Assembly (NCBI RefSeq): GCF_949628215.1
Contig: NC_134276.1
Location: 104,508,756 to 104,572,755, forward strand
DNA from: Phalacrocorax aristotelis
Taxonomy: Eukaryota; Chordata; Aves; Suliformes; Phalacrocoracidae
Direction of reading: 5' to 3'
DNA: 64,000 bases
Both the position numbers and the translations under genes were made by a program. The notes beneath the pieces were generated by a model, which was not told the origin of the DNA, ran no database searches, and worked only from the letters and a program-made list of their open reading frames with translations. Positions 11,266-20,860 of the stretch are shown here, piece after piece. How positions within the stretch are numbered: position 1 is the stretch's first letter; each line of letters opens with the position of its first letter.

Positions 11266-14200
11266 CTGTAATTGAAAGTGCAGTGTTAGAACTGAATTTA
11301 GATGGAAGGTGGCTGCAAGAGGCAGTGCTAAAGCAGCTACCAAACATAAGCTGTAAAACAAAGATTATAAACTGTGTGCTCTTACTCTTTCAGATCGTAA
11401 TTTTTACGCAAAGTGGTCTTCCACCAAGAACAAACAAAGTTTACAATTTACTAACTGAAGTTCTGTATTTTGGTATTATTAATAGCAATGAACAATTCAG
11501 TTATGAAGTTCATTTGTAGGAGAAACTGAAATTTGTAGCACCTTCTCCTAAAAGCTGTCTGATCAATCAGGTGTGAAAGAGTAATCTTTCTTCTTGAAAC
11601 TACCTGGCATTAAGCATTAGAGCAAGTCAGAATCTTTTCTCTACATGTCAAAATGAAAGACCTCATATTTCCAACTAAGGGCTTTTACCTTTTAACTTTA
11701 CAATGCCATCCTCTTTCATGAAAAAGGCTGGCCTGGCTTTGTTACTTAGTTCAGAAGATTTACGGTCACCTTTAAGACTTGGAATTGAAGTCTTGCAGAG
11801 CTGCTGGGCTCAGGGCCTCCATATTACCATTTTCCAAACTAGCCTAGAGAGTTCTTAGTTTTGTTAAACTTGCTTGTGTTTTTGTTCTAGCTCACCGTGC
11901 ACTGGTTGCACAAGGCACAAATTCAGAAAAAGGGTTCCAGGAGGCATCAGGTTACATAAAAGTCCCTCTGTAGATTAGACACCCACACCAACTTGAAAGA
12001 TGAGAAGCACAAGAGTCCGCAGAGATGCCACGGTTCATAGGAAGCATGCAGATAGAGTGTATCTGTAGTATTTCTAAAAAATGACCTAGAACACCTATAC
12101 GGATTTCAGTACATGCTGTCACTCTTCAATTAGTTGCTATCACCACGTGGTAGAATCATCTGATGTTATGTACTACTTTTTCTTGTTTAGTGAAGTCTAA
12201 TAACCTACAGATCATTGCTGTGATCAACATTTTGGTTAATACAGTGTTAAATCTGGTTTGGCACATTTAAGGGTCCAAGGAAAGTGATCACCTGGATCGT
12301 TTTCTTTAAGTGTGACCAAGTAGAATAATCCTCCTGGTGAAAGTAGGTCTGGTACTAATGGGAAAACTCGATCCATTACTTCTCTGCCCTTTTTGCCACC
12401 AGCCCAGGATGCCTCTATTCCGTGGCTTCCCACCTAAGAAGAATGAAAGCAGAGATTGTCTTAATACAGAATGACAGAGGTGTCAGTTGCAAGAGAAACA
12501 TCACCGTAATCTCTACCTTTAGGTGTCTGCCATTAGAAATCTGACAACTTTGGTTCTGCAGATGAGTTTAGGCAGCAAAATTACTTCAAAACTACTTCCT
12601 ACATGACGAACGTTCTGCTTGGGTTTCAAGTTCTGTTCTTCAACTAAATTGAGAGCTACATTTTGTCACATGCTTTGTGTGTATTTTCTTGAATGTTTTA
12701 TGAGCACGTTTGCCAAACGGAAGGTGGCCAGTAAACCCTTTAAGTGTTCCTGGGTCCAATTCTCAGAGTCTGAGTCTGTGGAAGCAGAGAATATTTATTT
12801 TGCAGGGAACAAATGCATCTTCCATTGAAAGTCTTCCTTAAGAATACCTTAGCGCGCCTAGCAGGAGTCTTACATGGTTTATACTTGATGAAGAAACTAG
12901 GTATTGAGAAGCAGCAGCAAGCAGTCCTTATCCCCATGTAGTCTCTGTAACCAGCTCTAGTAAACCATTTTCACTAAAAAAGCACTGTTAGAAGTGCCAT
13001 TATGACAGTGCTGCTCCTACAATGTCCTTTACTATTTCAAAAAAACCCTGAAGTTTTCATACCAGAGCTTATATGATTTGCCATCTCTCCTCTGACAGCA
13101 GAAATACCATTTTTATTGTGTATTTCAGATTTTTCCTACCTCTTCAGAAGGTGTTACCACATACGGTGGATTAAACAGCAGTAGATCAACCTTCCCATTT
13201 AATCTCGGAGACAGTCCTTTGACCTGTAGATGAAGTTGATGATTCTTTTGGTTTTGTTTTTTTTTTTTTGAAATGTGAAGAATGCAAACGTTCTGTAAAC
13301 AGAGTTGCACAGAGCAGGATATTCTGAGCATTTCAGCCTGACTCAGTTATACTAAACTTTACTTTCCACATGCAAGAGAAGCATCAAGAAATACCCTTGC
13401 CTAGCAGAACAATTTCAATAGTCTTAAGATTGTTATGTATGGGATGTTGAAGAGCAAGAAACACATATGCAAGCACAAAGGTAGTACTTCATTCTTGCTC
13501 AGTTCAGAACTTAAAGTTAGATGTAAAAGAATTTTGTATTTATCATTGGTTAACATGTTACCCAAAATGACCAATCCGTGACAACTGCAGTTCAGTTCTC
13601 AGGTATGAGCAGCTGTTTATTTTAAATCACATTTATTGTTGCCTATCTTCATCATCTTTTATAATCATATATATTCCGGGTATCTTAAACAAATATCTTG
13701 CTAAAGAGATGAGAAACTTAAGCTTTTCTCCATACCAAATTTTGTAAGAAACAAAAAGTAATAACATACACAGTTCCTAATTAAATCCAAAAGAGCTGAG
13801 AACTAAGAACTGCACAGCGCTAGAGGAAGGGCTATGGTAATGCCAGGTCACTGCAGAGTTCCTGGTGCAGCATTTTCCATATATCTATGTAAGCTTGGGG
13901 TTTTTTTCCAATTAATTCAATGAATTTTTAAAGCTTCAAATTGAGTTTTAGAGCTTGAGTAGTTTGTTTTTCCCTTCTTTCAGAAACACTCTGGCATTTT
14001 GTTGTTTTCTGTTTTTCATCCGTGCGTACTAAGAATGTTTGTTCTAGACTTTATGGTTACTTTCAGTATCTCCAATAAGTATTAAAAAACCACAAAAACT
14101 GTAAAGAAGTTACTACTGAAACATCTGTCTTACCAAGTCAGTAATGACTGGCTGAAGGTGAACATTGTTAAGCAGAGCTGTCTCCAGCGTACAGTAAGAT

Positions 14201-16135
14201 GCCATCGGGTTGATATCTGTACATCTAAAAGCAAAGTGTAAGTTCCTGGCAACTCCATCTGGAAGTTTAAACCTCTGAACCACATGCTAATTTATGTACT
14301 CTCAATGAAAATATCTGTTCCAGCATCCTTTCCTTTGCAAGTAAATGGCAAAAATAGCCAGTAAAATACAAGTGAGGTATCAGCAACTAAATCACTCAAC
14401 ACTACAGTGGAAGTTTTAATGACTGTCTGAAAGCTGAAGGATAGGATTTCTTTTTCAATGCTAGCTCTGTGTAAGTATACATCCATACAAGTCTCAATAA
14501 AATTCAGTTACTACCAAAACCCAGGTAACTGATGTTATGTCATCAGACCTCAGTAAGACTAGTCAGTGTCTAAAATTTAGGATTTAACCCAGCAAACACA
14601 AGTGTAAGCTGAGCAATTTGTCAGAGAAGTGGGGAAATGGAATTTAGTCACACAACTACTTAATTGTTACTGAACCTGAAGTAAATAGTTTAGGGTCTCT
14701 TTCATTTCCACGTCTGTAGAATTGAGCTAATATTTCTTTGTGAAATGAATAGTTTTTAAAACATGAAAATGAAAAGTATATATGTAAGGGCTATGGATTC
14801 TTTATTACTGCATGCAACAGTTTAAGTGCTATTATACTTACATGTACAGTGCATTGGATCCAATAATGGAAGAAGCTAGAAATGTTGAAACCACACCAGA
14901 TCCAGATCCTATTTCAAGGCAGATGTCAACTCTAAAGAGAGAAAACTCTGCATGAATTTGATTTGTGACATATAAGAGCACCTGCAACAGACACAGAATT
15001 AGTCAAGGCAACATTATGAAAGTGGCTGCTGAAGTGCTCCTCTCCCAAGTAGGCTGAAATACTTGCTGATCATACCACCCTTGAAGCCCACATTATGTCA
15101 TCTGCTGCATAAATGGCTGCCAGGTCTACTTGTGCCCATACAGACAGTTCCTGGTTATCACAAGCCACTTTAGGAAAGTTTCCATTAACTACACAATCTC
15201 AACAGTACAGGCTATGTTTCTACAGCATTTATTACAAATTTATTGCACCAAGATTGAACTCCAATGGAAGTTATGGAAGATCACCATGAAGCCACGCAAT
15301 GAAAACAGAAATGCAGAATACCCCAGAAGAGTTTCAGCTAGCTCTGAACAAACAGCATTGGCAGACAGTTTCAAAGTAATCACACAAAAGATTAACTCCC
15401 TGGGCAATTCCCATAGTGTTTATTGCTACACTGGCAGCTGTGCAGATGACAGCCAGTGATACTGGATGGTGACCCAAGCAGCTATGCAACTCTGACAAGA
15501 GGAAACGGCCTCAGATTGCATCAGGGGAGGTTTAGATTGGATATTAGGAAAAAATGTCTTCACAGAAAGAGTGGTCAGGCATTGGCACTGGCTGCCCAGA
15601 GAAGTGGTGGAGTCACCATCCCTGGAGGTGTTCGAAAAACCTGTAGATGTGGCACCTCTGGGCATGGTTTAGGAGGCCTGGGGGTGTTGGGTTGACAGTT
15701 GGACTCGATGATCCTAGAAGTCTTTTCCAACCTTAACGATTCTATGATTCTTGTAGCTTCTTCAGGGCTGAGACACGGACCTTTTACTACATTGAAGCGC
15801 GTGCTGCTGCCAACAAGGCAGGTACCGGCTCTCAGCGCAGCTGCCCTCCAGCCCACCGCCCGCCAGCGGGGCCGGAGACCCCCTGAGGAGACGAGCGCAG
15901 AGCAGAGCAGCAGGTCCCGAGCCGCCGCGCTCCCCTCAGCGGCTCCCTCCCCGCGCGGGGAACCGTTAGCTTCGCACCCCCGCCGCGCCTACCGAGCCTC
16001 CCTCAGGCGGGCCGCGTCCCGCTCCAGAGCGTCCAGCAGCAGGAAGGTGTCCTCGGCCGGCTGGTACACATCCCGGAACGGCCCCGGCCGCCCGACGTGC
16101 TCGTACCGCGGCGTGGGGAGCGACGGCGACGCCAT
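11156..16135 (-). CDS. N6AMT1: N6AMT1 (HEMK2) eRF1 glutamine methyltransferase, complete, six coding exons
   Basis: Class I SAM-dependent methyltransferase of the HemK/PrmC family. With its partner TRMT112 it methylates the glutamine of the eRF1 GGQ loop, and it is also reported as histone H4 lysine-12 methyltransferase KMT9. A role in DNA 6mA is disputed. Coding exons, in transcription order, are 16135-15993, 14931-14842, 14224-14134, 13223-13140, 12433-12292 and 11265-11156. They sum to 660 bases: 219 residues plus stop, against 214 in human. Motif [10 protein letters not shown] falls at residues 52-60, the acidic SAM ligand at D81 (CTDINP) and the catalytic NPPY at 126-129. Every junction keeps frame. 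The gene starts in a CpG island and faces LTN1 tail to tail. No defect is seen. Confidence 0.97.
12292..12433 (-). CDS. N6AMT1: N6AMT1 exon 5
   Basis: The acceptor is TTCTTAG and the donor is CCAG|GTGATC. It encodes [20 protein letters not shown] and the segment ending TLKENDP. This is the conserved C-terminal half of the methyltransferase fold. Confidence 0.97.
13140..13223 (-). CDS. N6AMT1: N6AMT1 exon 4 (catalytic NPPY)
   Basis: The acceptor is TCTACAG and the donor is GAG|GTAGGA, giving 28 whole codons. It holds [22 protein letters not shown] positions the glutamine amide of the substrate for methyl transfer and is intact. Confidence 0.97.
14134..14224 (-). CDS. N6AMT1: N6AMT1 exon 3
   Basis: The acceptor is CTTTTAG and the donor is TTG|GTAAGA. 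It encodes [20 protein letters not shown] and [10 protein letters not shown]. Asp of CTDINP is the motif II acidic residue that binds the SAM ribose in this family. Confidence 0.95.
14842..14931 (-). CDS. N6AMT1: N6AMT1 exon 2 (SAM-binding motif I)
   Basis: The acceptor is TCTTTAG and the donor is AT|GTAAGT. It encodes [20 protein letters not shown] and ends at ALY plus two bases. The G-S-G-S-G loop contacts SAM. Confidence 0.96.
15490..15751 (+). mobile_element. CR1 LINE 3' fragment in N6AMT1 intron 1
   Basis: The fragment contains the last part of ORF2 and the 3'UTR. The GGTTTAGATTGGATATTAGG segment is typical CR1, and the copy ends in ACGATTCTATGATTCTT. It lies antisense to N6AMT1, about 240 bases from its first exon. 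About 260 bases remain, which is a common truncated CR1 length. Confidence 0.88.
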
Positions 16136-16400
16136 GCCCGCCGGCCCCGCGCATGCGTGGGCACATCCCTCCGCTCCGCCCCGCCCTGCCCCGCCCGGCG
16201 CGCGGGGGAAGGGGGCGGGGTCGCTGTCGCTGAGGTTCTAGCGTCAACTTCCGGGGAAAACAGCCGCTTTCAGCGGAATCCCGCCGTCGGGTGTCGTCGT
16301 GCCGATGTAAGCGACCCGCGCCGCAATCTTCGCTCGTCGGGAAGGGCCAGTGTAGGTGAGCGTGGCGGTCCCCGCGGTAGGTGACCGGGCCGTCCCCGGG
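15830..16400. promoter_or_regulatory. CpG island with N6AMT1 promoter
   Basis: A dense run of CpG and GC-box sequence stands out in an otherwise AT-rich window. Just upstream of the N6AMT1 ATG are an NRF1-like core GCGCATGCG (16149-16157), clustered CCGCCC boxes (about 16170-16200), an Sp1 box GGGGGCGGGG (16211-16220) and an ETS/GABP site ACTTCCGG (16247-16254). No TATA box is seen. This is the architecture of a housekeeping, often bidirectional, promoter. Good donor sequences on the + strand (GTAAGC near 16306, GTGAGC at 16356) allow a divergent transcript. Confidence 0.85.
15993..16135 (-). CDS. N6AMT1: N6AMT1 exon 1 with start codon
   Basis: The ATG has its A at 16135. The peptide runs from [15 protein letters not shown] to [16 protein letters not shown], the N-terminal signature of the family (substrate-side helix before the SAM fold). 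The exon is GC-rich, lies within the CpG island and ends at the donor CG|GTAGGC with two bases carried over. This ATG is chosen because it is the first in frame before the conserved YEHVGR segment. Confidence 0.95.
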
Positions 16401-16418
16401 GGTTGGTGCGAAAGGGAC

Positions 16419-16438
16419 CTGCTGCTGCTGCTGCTGCT
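16419..16438 (+). repeat. (CTG)6 trinucleotide repeat
   Basis: Six CTG units plus CT sit at the right edge of the CpG island, 280 bases upstream of the N6AMT1 start codon (relative to its transcription). Confidence 0.9.
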
Positions 16439-16642
16439 TACATAATTAGCGTCAGCTAATTAACGGTTACGTCAGCTTCCCAAATTAATTGCTTTTCCAT
16501 CGTGAGAAGTGCTGTCTTTGCACGGCAGGTTAGCGGGATGCCAAACGAAAGAGGTGCTGGGGAAGTTTCTCAGTGGCAGTTCTACAGCAAAGCATGTAGG
16601 GGGAAGGAATCGGTACTCAAACGAATCCCTTTTTTTCCAGTT

Positions 16643-16870
16643 ATGAACAAATATGTTTCTGTGATTCTTTGCCAGCGACACTCGACAGCATCCGTAGGTC
16701 CAAACCTGCGAACTCCCAAATTCAAAGGAAAATACGGCTCTGCAAAAGTGAGAATTGAGAGGAAGTTCCAAAGGAAAGATCAGATTAATAATCCGCCTCT
16801 GCACAATAAAACAGAAATGAACAAAAAAATTCAAATCAAAAGCAGGAGAGAGGCGGGCTATGACCTCTAA
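16643..16870 (+). CDS. Unrecognised basic 75-residue frame, candidate divergent gene
   Basis: The ATG lies two bases after a strong splice acceptor (CCCTTTTTTTCCAG, ending 16640). The frame runs 75 codons to TAA. An AATAAA at 16967-16972 follows at the right distance for a short 3'UTR. The protein is strongly basic, about 18 Lys/Arg against 5 Asp/Glu, with a Ser/Arg-bearing hydrophobic start (MNKYVSVILCQRHSTAS) that could be a mitochondrial presequence. The frame is also open upstream of the acceptor, to 16502. I do not recognise the family. A first exon in the N6AMT1 CpG island is inferred, not shown. It could equally be a chance frame. Confidence 0.35.
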   Translation: MNKYVSVILCQRHSTASVGPNLRTPKFKGKYGSAKVRIERKFQRKDQINNPPLHNKTEMNKKIQIKSRREAGYDL

Positions 16871-16966
16871 TTCCCATGAAATGTCTGTGTTCAGTTATGA
16901 TGGCACTGAACACTCAAATTCTGAGCGAGATAAATGGCTAGGTCAATGAAGGAAAAGGGTGATGCT

Positions 16967-16972
16967 AATAAA
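16967..16972 (+). terminator. Poly(A) signal for the candidate divergent transcript
   Basis: AATAAA, 97 bases after the stop codon of the basic 75-codon frame, followed by T-rich sequence. It is only meaningful if the transcript exists. Confidence 0.3.
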
Positions 16973-19439
16973 CAGGCCAGAATCTTAAAAGATTATTTTA
17001 ATAGTAATTTCAAAGAACATCAGTTTTGGGAAAAGAAGGAAAAAAAATTCCCATGACTAATCCAGTAGATTAATCTTTGTGGCCTTAAGTACATTTAAGG
17101 GTTGAGGTGTGTCTTGTTTCCTAGCCTCCATTTTTGGTTCTGGAACTAGGGAAAGATAACTAATTTCCATTTTTTACTTGCAACTGTAAATGGCTTCTGT
17201 AAATCAGAGGGTGTCTTCCATTCCTGCAGAAGAAGAACTTGATTTTTGAGCAGCTCATAGTTCATAAATGCAGCTAACTTATTTTGAAGCTAGATTTATT
17301 CTGTTTATTTCTGTATCCACCATAGGTCAGCTTTTCACAGGAATACAGGACAACACAGAGAGGGAGTTCTGGCTTTGTGGCGGGGTCTTACCATTTACTG
17401 TCCATTGCCAAGAATTGTGAAATAGATACTTTGTCCTGAAAGTTTATAGAACATCTACTCCACATACCCATGTGAGGAAAAAAAGATGTCATCAATATAC
17501 TTAGTCCTTGTGGTAACAAGAAATTTGTTTGGGTAAACTCTTAGAGACAGGACTATGCCTGCACACTACAGACAAAACAGATCCTCAAACGCTGAATCTC
17601 TGTGACTCGTACAGCAGGGGACAATTCTATTCTGACTGCAGATGTGGCGGCTGGTATTACCTGATCCGAGTGCTGGGCACCAGCTCACCAGCCAGGTATC
17701 TGCAAGAGTGAGCTGAAAATTCCGTGTTAGTGCATCTTGCCTTCCAGCTGCCTTTAGCTGTGGCCCACCTTCAACGTTTCCAAGCAAAATCAACATGCTA
17801 CTCTTTAGCCTCAAAGCCAGTGTCTTTTCAAGTAGCCAACAGAAATTATGGACAATCATAATATACAAGAAAGGCATGCAAAGAATTATGATCAGCCAGT
17901 AGTAAGAAAGTGTCCTGTATGTCCAACCTCTTAGGGTAAGTCAATGCAATCAGATATCTAGAGTTTAATAAGCAGTGATCCAAAAAGGATATTTTAACTT
18001 GGGGATCACAGAAATGAAACCAACAAGTTTTATCTGAAAACAGTTTAGGTTCCTTGTTCCACTGTCCAGCATGTAAAGCAATTCTAGAGACACAGAGGTT
18101 CAGAAGACTTCAATTTCTGGAGTAAATTTATTCAGGGACATGATCTTGTACTAGTATTACCTTTCAGTTTGAAAAGTTAGCTTCTTTTAATTTATTCCCC
18201 CATATGAAGCGTCATAACCCATCTCAACCTTCACTGTGACACAAAATTAACCATTGTTGCCCCCTAATTTGTGTCCTTATCGTGCTCTTTCCTGAACCTG
18301 TTCTCATAGGGGTTACTCTGCCTTTCAATATGGTGTTTGCATACAGAATAAACGAGATCTTTGCCCGTGAGAAGATACTAATTGTTTCCTTTACTGGAAA
18401 TCCCGTGGCTGATGCAGAGTAGGATTATCACTTTTGTGTCGGAATAGTGGGTTCTGACAGAGGTTAACAATGTCTGCTCTTCCTAAATTACCTCCATCAT
18501 CAGTGGAGCAAGATAGGCTGCTTCAGGGGGCAGTAGTGAGCTGAAGCCTGGCTGGAAACAATAGCATTTTTTTAATGCAAAAGGAAACCCAGTGGATACT
18601 CTTGTCATTTCATCTGTCTTCCCACTGATTTTCTTCTGCACCAGAGGAACAAGTACTTGTAAAACATATTAAGTTTGCATAAAATTCCATTACTTTGGCA
18701 AAATGAAGTCATGTTAAGAGACAGAATTTTGCACTGTGCCCATATTAGGAAAATTAATTCTTTGGATATATTTTTTTAATCTCTACAGGTGGTCAGGCTT
18801 TGGAGTGCAGTAGAAGAAATGACTTCACCATCTTCAGCTGTACTGGTAGTTATTTTTGGCTGTTTCGTACTTCATGAAATCTGGTTAATTATTATTGGTT
18901 TTTATAATACTCATAAGTCCTTCTGAGTGAATTTTATAAAACATTTATTTTTATTGCTTATATAACTACCTAAAATGTTTTTCTTGGTAGACAACTCTAC
19001 TGTTTTTGCCAAAACAGATTCTATTTCAATTTTGGGAAATTGTTGGAAAGCTAATATTCCTGTTTTCAGTGGTGCCTGTGCCATGTTATTAAACTAGGCT
19101 TTATGGAGATGAAAAATTGTTCTTGACAGGAATCATAACCATTTGTTTACACTAAGTAAGCTGTATGGCTCTATCCCATTTGGAATTCAGTGCTGTTCCT
19201 CTCATACAGCGATACTTAACCCATAACTTCCTAGCTGCCTGTCAGCCCTTGGAGGTCTCCACTGTAAACTTCTCAAACATTTCATGGCTGTGTCTGGCCC
19301 TCAGCATCATGGAAGAAGCATAGGCCTGTGCTGGACCCACAAATACTCCTTTTTCAGAGCATCTGGGGAAGTGGAGCCACCAGGATGACTGCAAGGACAG
19401 AACTGCTGAGAGAGGTCTGGAAGAAATATCTTTACCTAT
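16973..19439. other. Non-coding interval
   Basis: AT-rich unique sequence with no recognised exon, RNA gene or repeat. A 60-codon frame near 17529-17711 contains CRCGG but has no other support. Confidence 0.55.
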
Positions 19440-20860
19440 GTAGTCCAGCAGGCAACCACATCATATCATCTCTTTCTTAAAATGAGCAAGTATCTTCCTA
19501 AAAGGAGCTGGGTTTCTTGCCATCAATATTTCTAATGGAAAGCTATTATAAAACTTAGTGCTGTAATCATTAGAAACCTTGTAATTCTCTGCCTAAATGC
19601 TGTGGTGATAGGTTTTATGCTCACTTATTCTTCTGGCAAGTATGTAAGCTTAAGCAGTTCTTTTCAGAGCTTTTGCTTGATGCATTTGGAGACAAAGGAA
19701 GGTTCTCGTCAGCCTTTGCTTTGCCTGACTGAATAAGACCTGCTTTTATAAGTTTCCTGTAATAACACATTCTTTTAATTTCTTTTACCATCTTCAGGCT
19801 TTCCACATATGGTATCAAGTCTGACTTCACCCCGAATATGACTGTTACAAAATACTCCAGGTAACGCCTTACTGATGCTTTGCAGAATTTACTGGCTTCA
19901 TTATCTCTCCTGGAACTTTTCTGGTACATCTCAGGATCGTGTTTGCATTTTCTTCACAAAAGCGGTTTCTTACCATTTTGTGATCAGCTGGTTTTCCTCA
20001 GTTTTTCGTCAATGGTTTCCAAATAACTGACTGTAAAGTGAGAGTTCTGTAGTGTTTTGTTGCTTTTACTAGTCCACTTTGCATGCCTGTTGCTCATCTT
20101 CTGGTCATTTTGTCGCCCCTGCGTGATGTCTCCTGACTTCATGTTGTTGTCAGAGTGATAGTCAAGGATACTGATAAAAACACTAAGTAAAACCAGCCCC
20201 AAGATTGATCTTTCAGGAAGTCACAACTAGTGACTGACTTTTAACCTGATACTATTCCTTTTCAGTATGATATATGACTGTCTAACCTTTATTCAGTTTC
20301 TTGTTCACCTCATGTTTCCTCTGCCGGTTCCATCATCTCCAGCTTAGTTCCTACTTTTCCACGTGACATCACATCAAAAGCTGCATGGAAGTCTGAGTAC
20401 ATTCACTGTGCTTCATTTTTCTTTAAAAATGGAGACAGATGCTGCAGTAATGTAGCAAGATGCACTGCCTTTGCCGTCATGGCCAAAATCGTCACCCACC
20501 TGTTGTTTTTAATCGTTATCCCAAGTTAACGGTACAGAGGTCCTGCTGCTTTCCTTCTTGTCTTTTTGAACACACATGCAACACTTTTTGCTCTGTGTTT
20601 TAGTATCTTCCTTAAGACTATTTCAAATTGATTTTAACAATTCTTATGTTACATTGTATTTTCTAGCTTCTAAGACACAACTTTATGTGCAGATCAGTCT
20701 TTTTCTTCTGTATTTTTTGACACTGCATATTCATAATATCTTGCTTGAGATGGTTATTTAACCAAGGAGGTTTGAAGCTTATTCCTGCATGCATTCATTC
20801 CCATGCTTCTGCCTTTAACCACAATCAAATCTTTTCATCCCCGTTTGAACTGAATTAAGA
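19440..20860 (-). mobile_element. Ancient CR1/L3-like LINE remnant with reverse-transcriptase traces
   Basis: Read on the - strand, broken pieces of a non-LTR reverse transcriptase occur in the right order. YSDFHAAFDVM (about 20361-20400) matches the RT block LDFxKAFDxV. A degraded PQGSxLGP box is followed by GLVLLSVFISILD (about 20160-20215). RRYLEYFV (about 19850-19872) matches the RPxLEYCV block near the ORF2 end. Several stops and frameshifts separate them, so the element is long dead and far older than the other CR1 copies here. The boundaries are approximate, and the 5' side may continue to about 21.4 kb. Confidence 0.75.

Noticed and set aside
15699-16241. 180-codon + strand frame across the N6AMT1 first exon
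   Set aside because: It is antisense to N6AMT1 exon 1 and the CpG island, where stop codons are scarce because of GC content, and it begins inside a CR1 tail.
17529-17711. 60-codon frame with FYSDCRCGGWYY, resembling the CSL zinc finger of DNAJC24/DPH4
   Set aside because: Only about ten residues agree. The second Cys pair (CDxC) does not follow and no J-domain sequence is near. Chance similarity is more likely than a retro-fragment.
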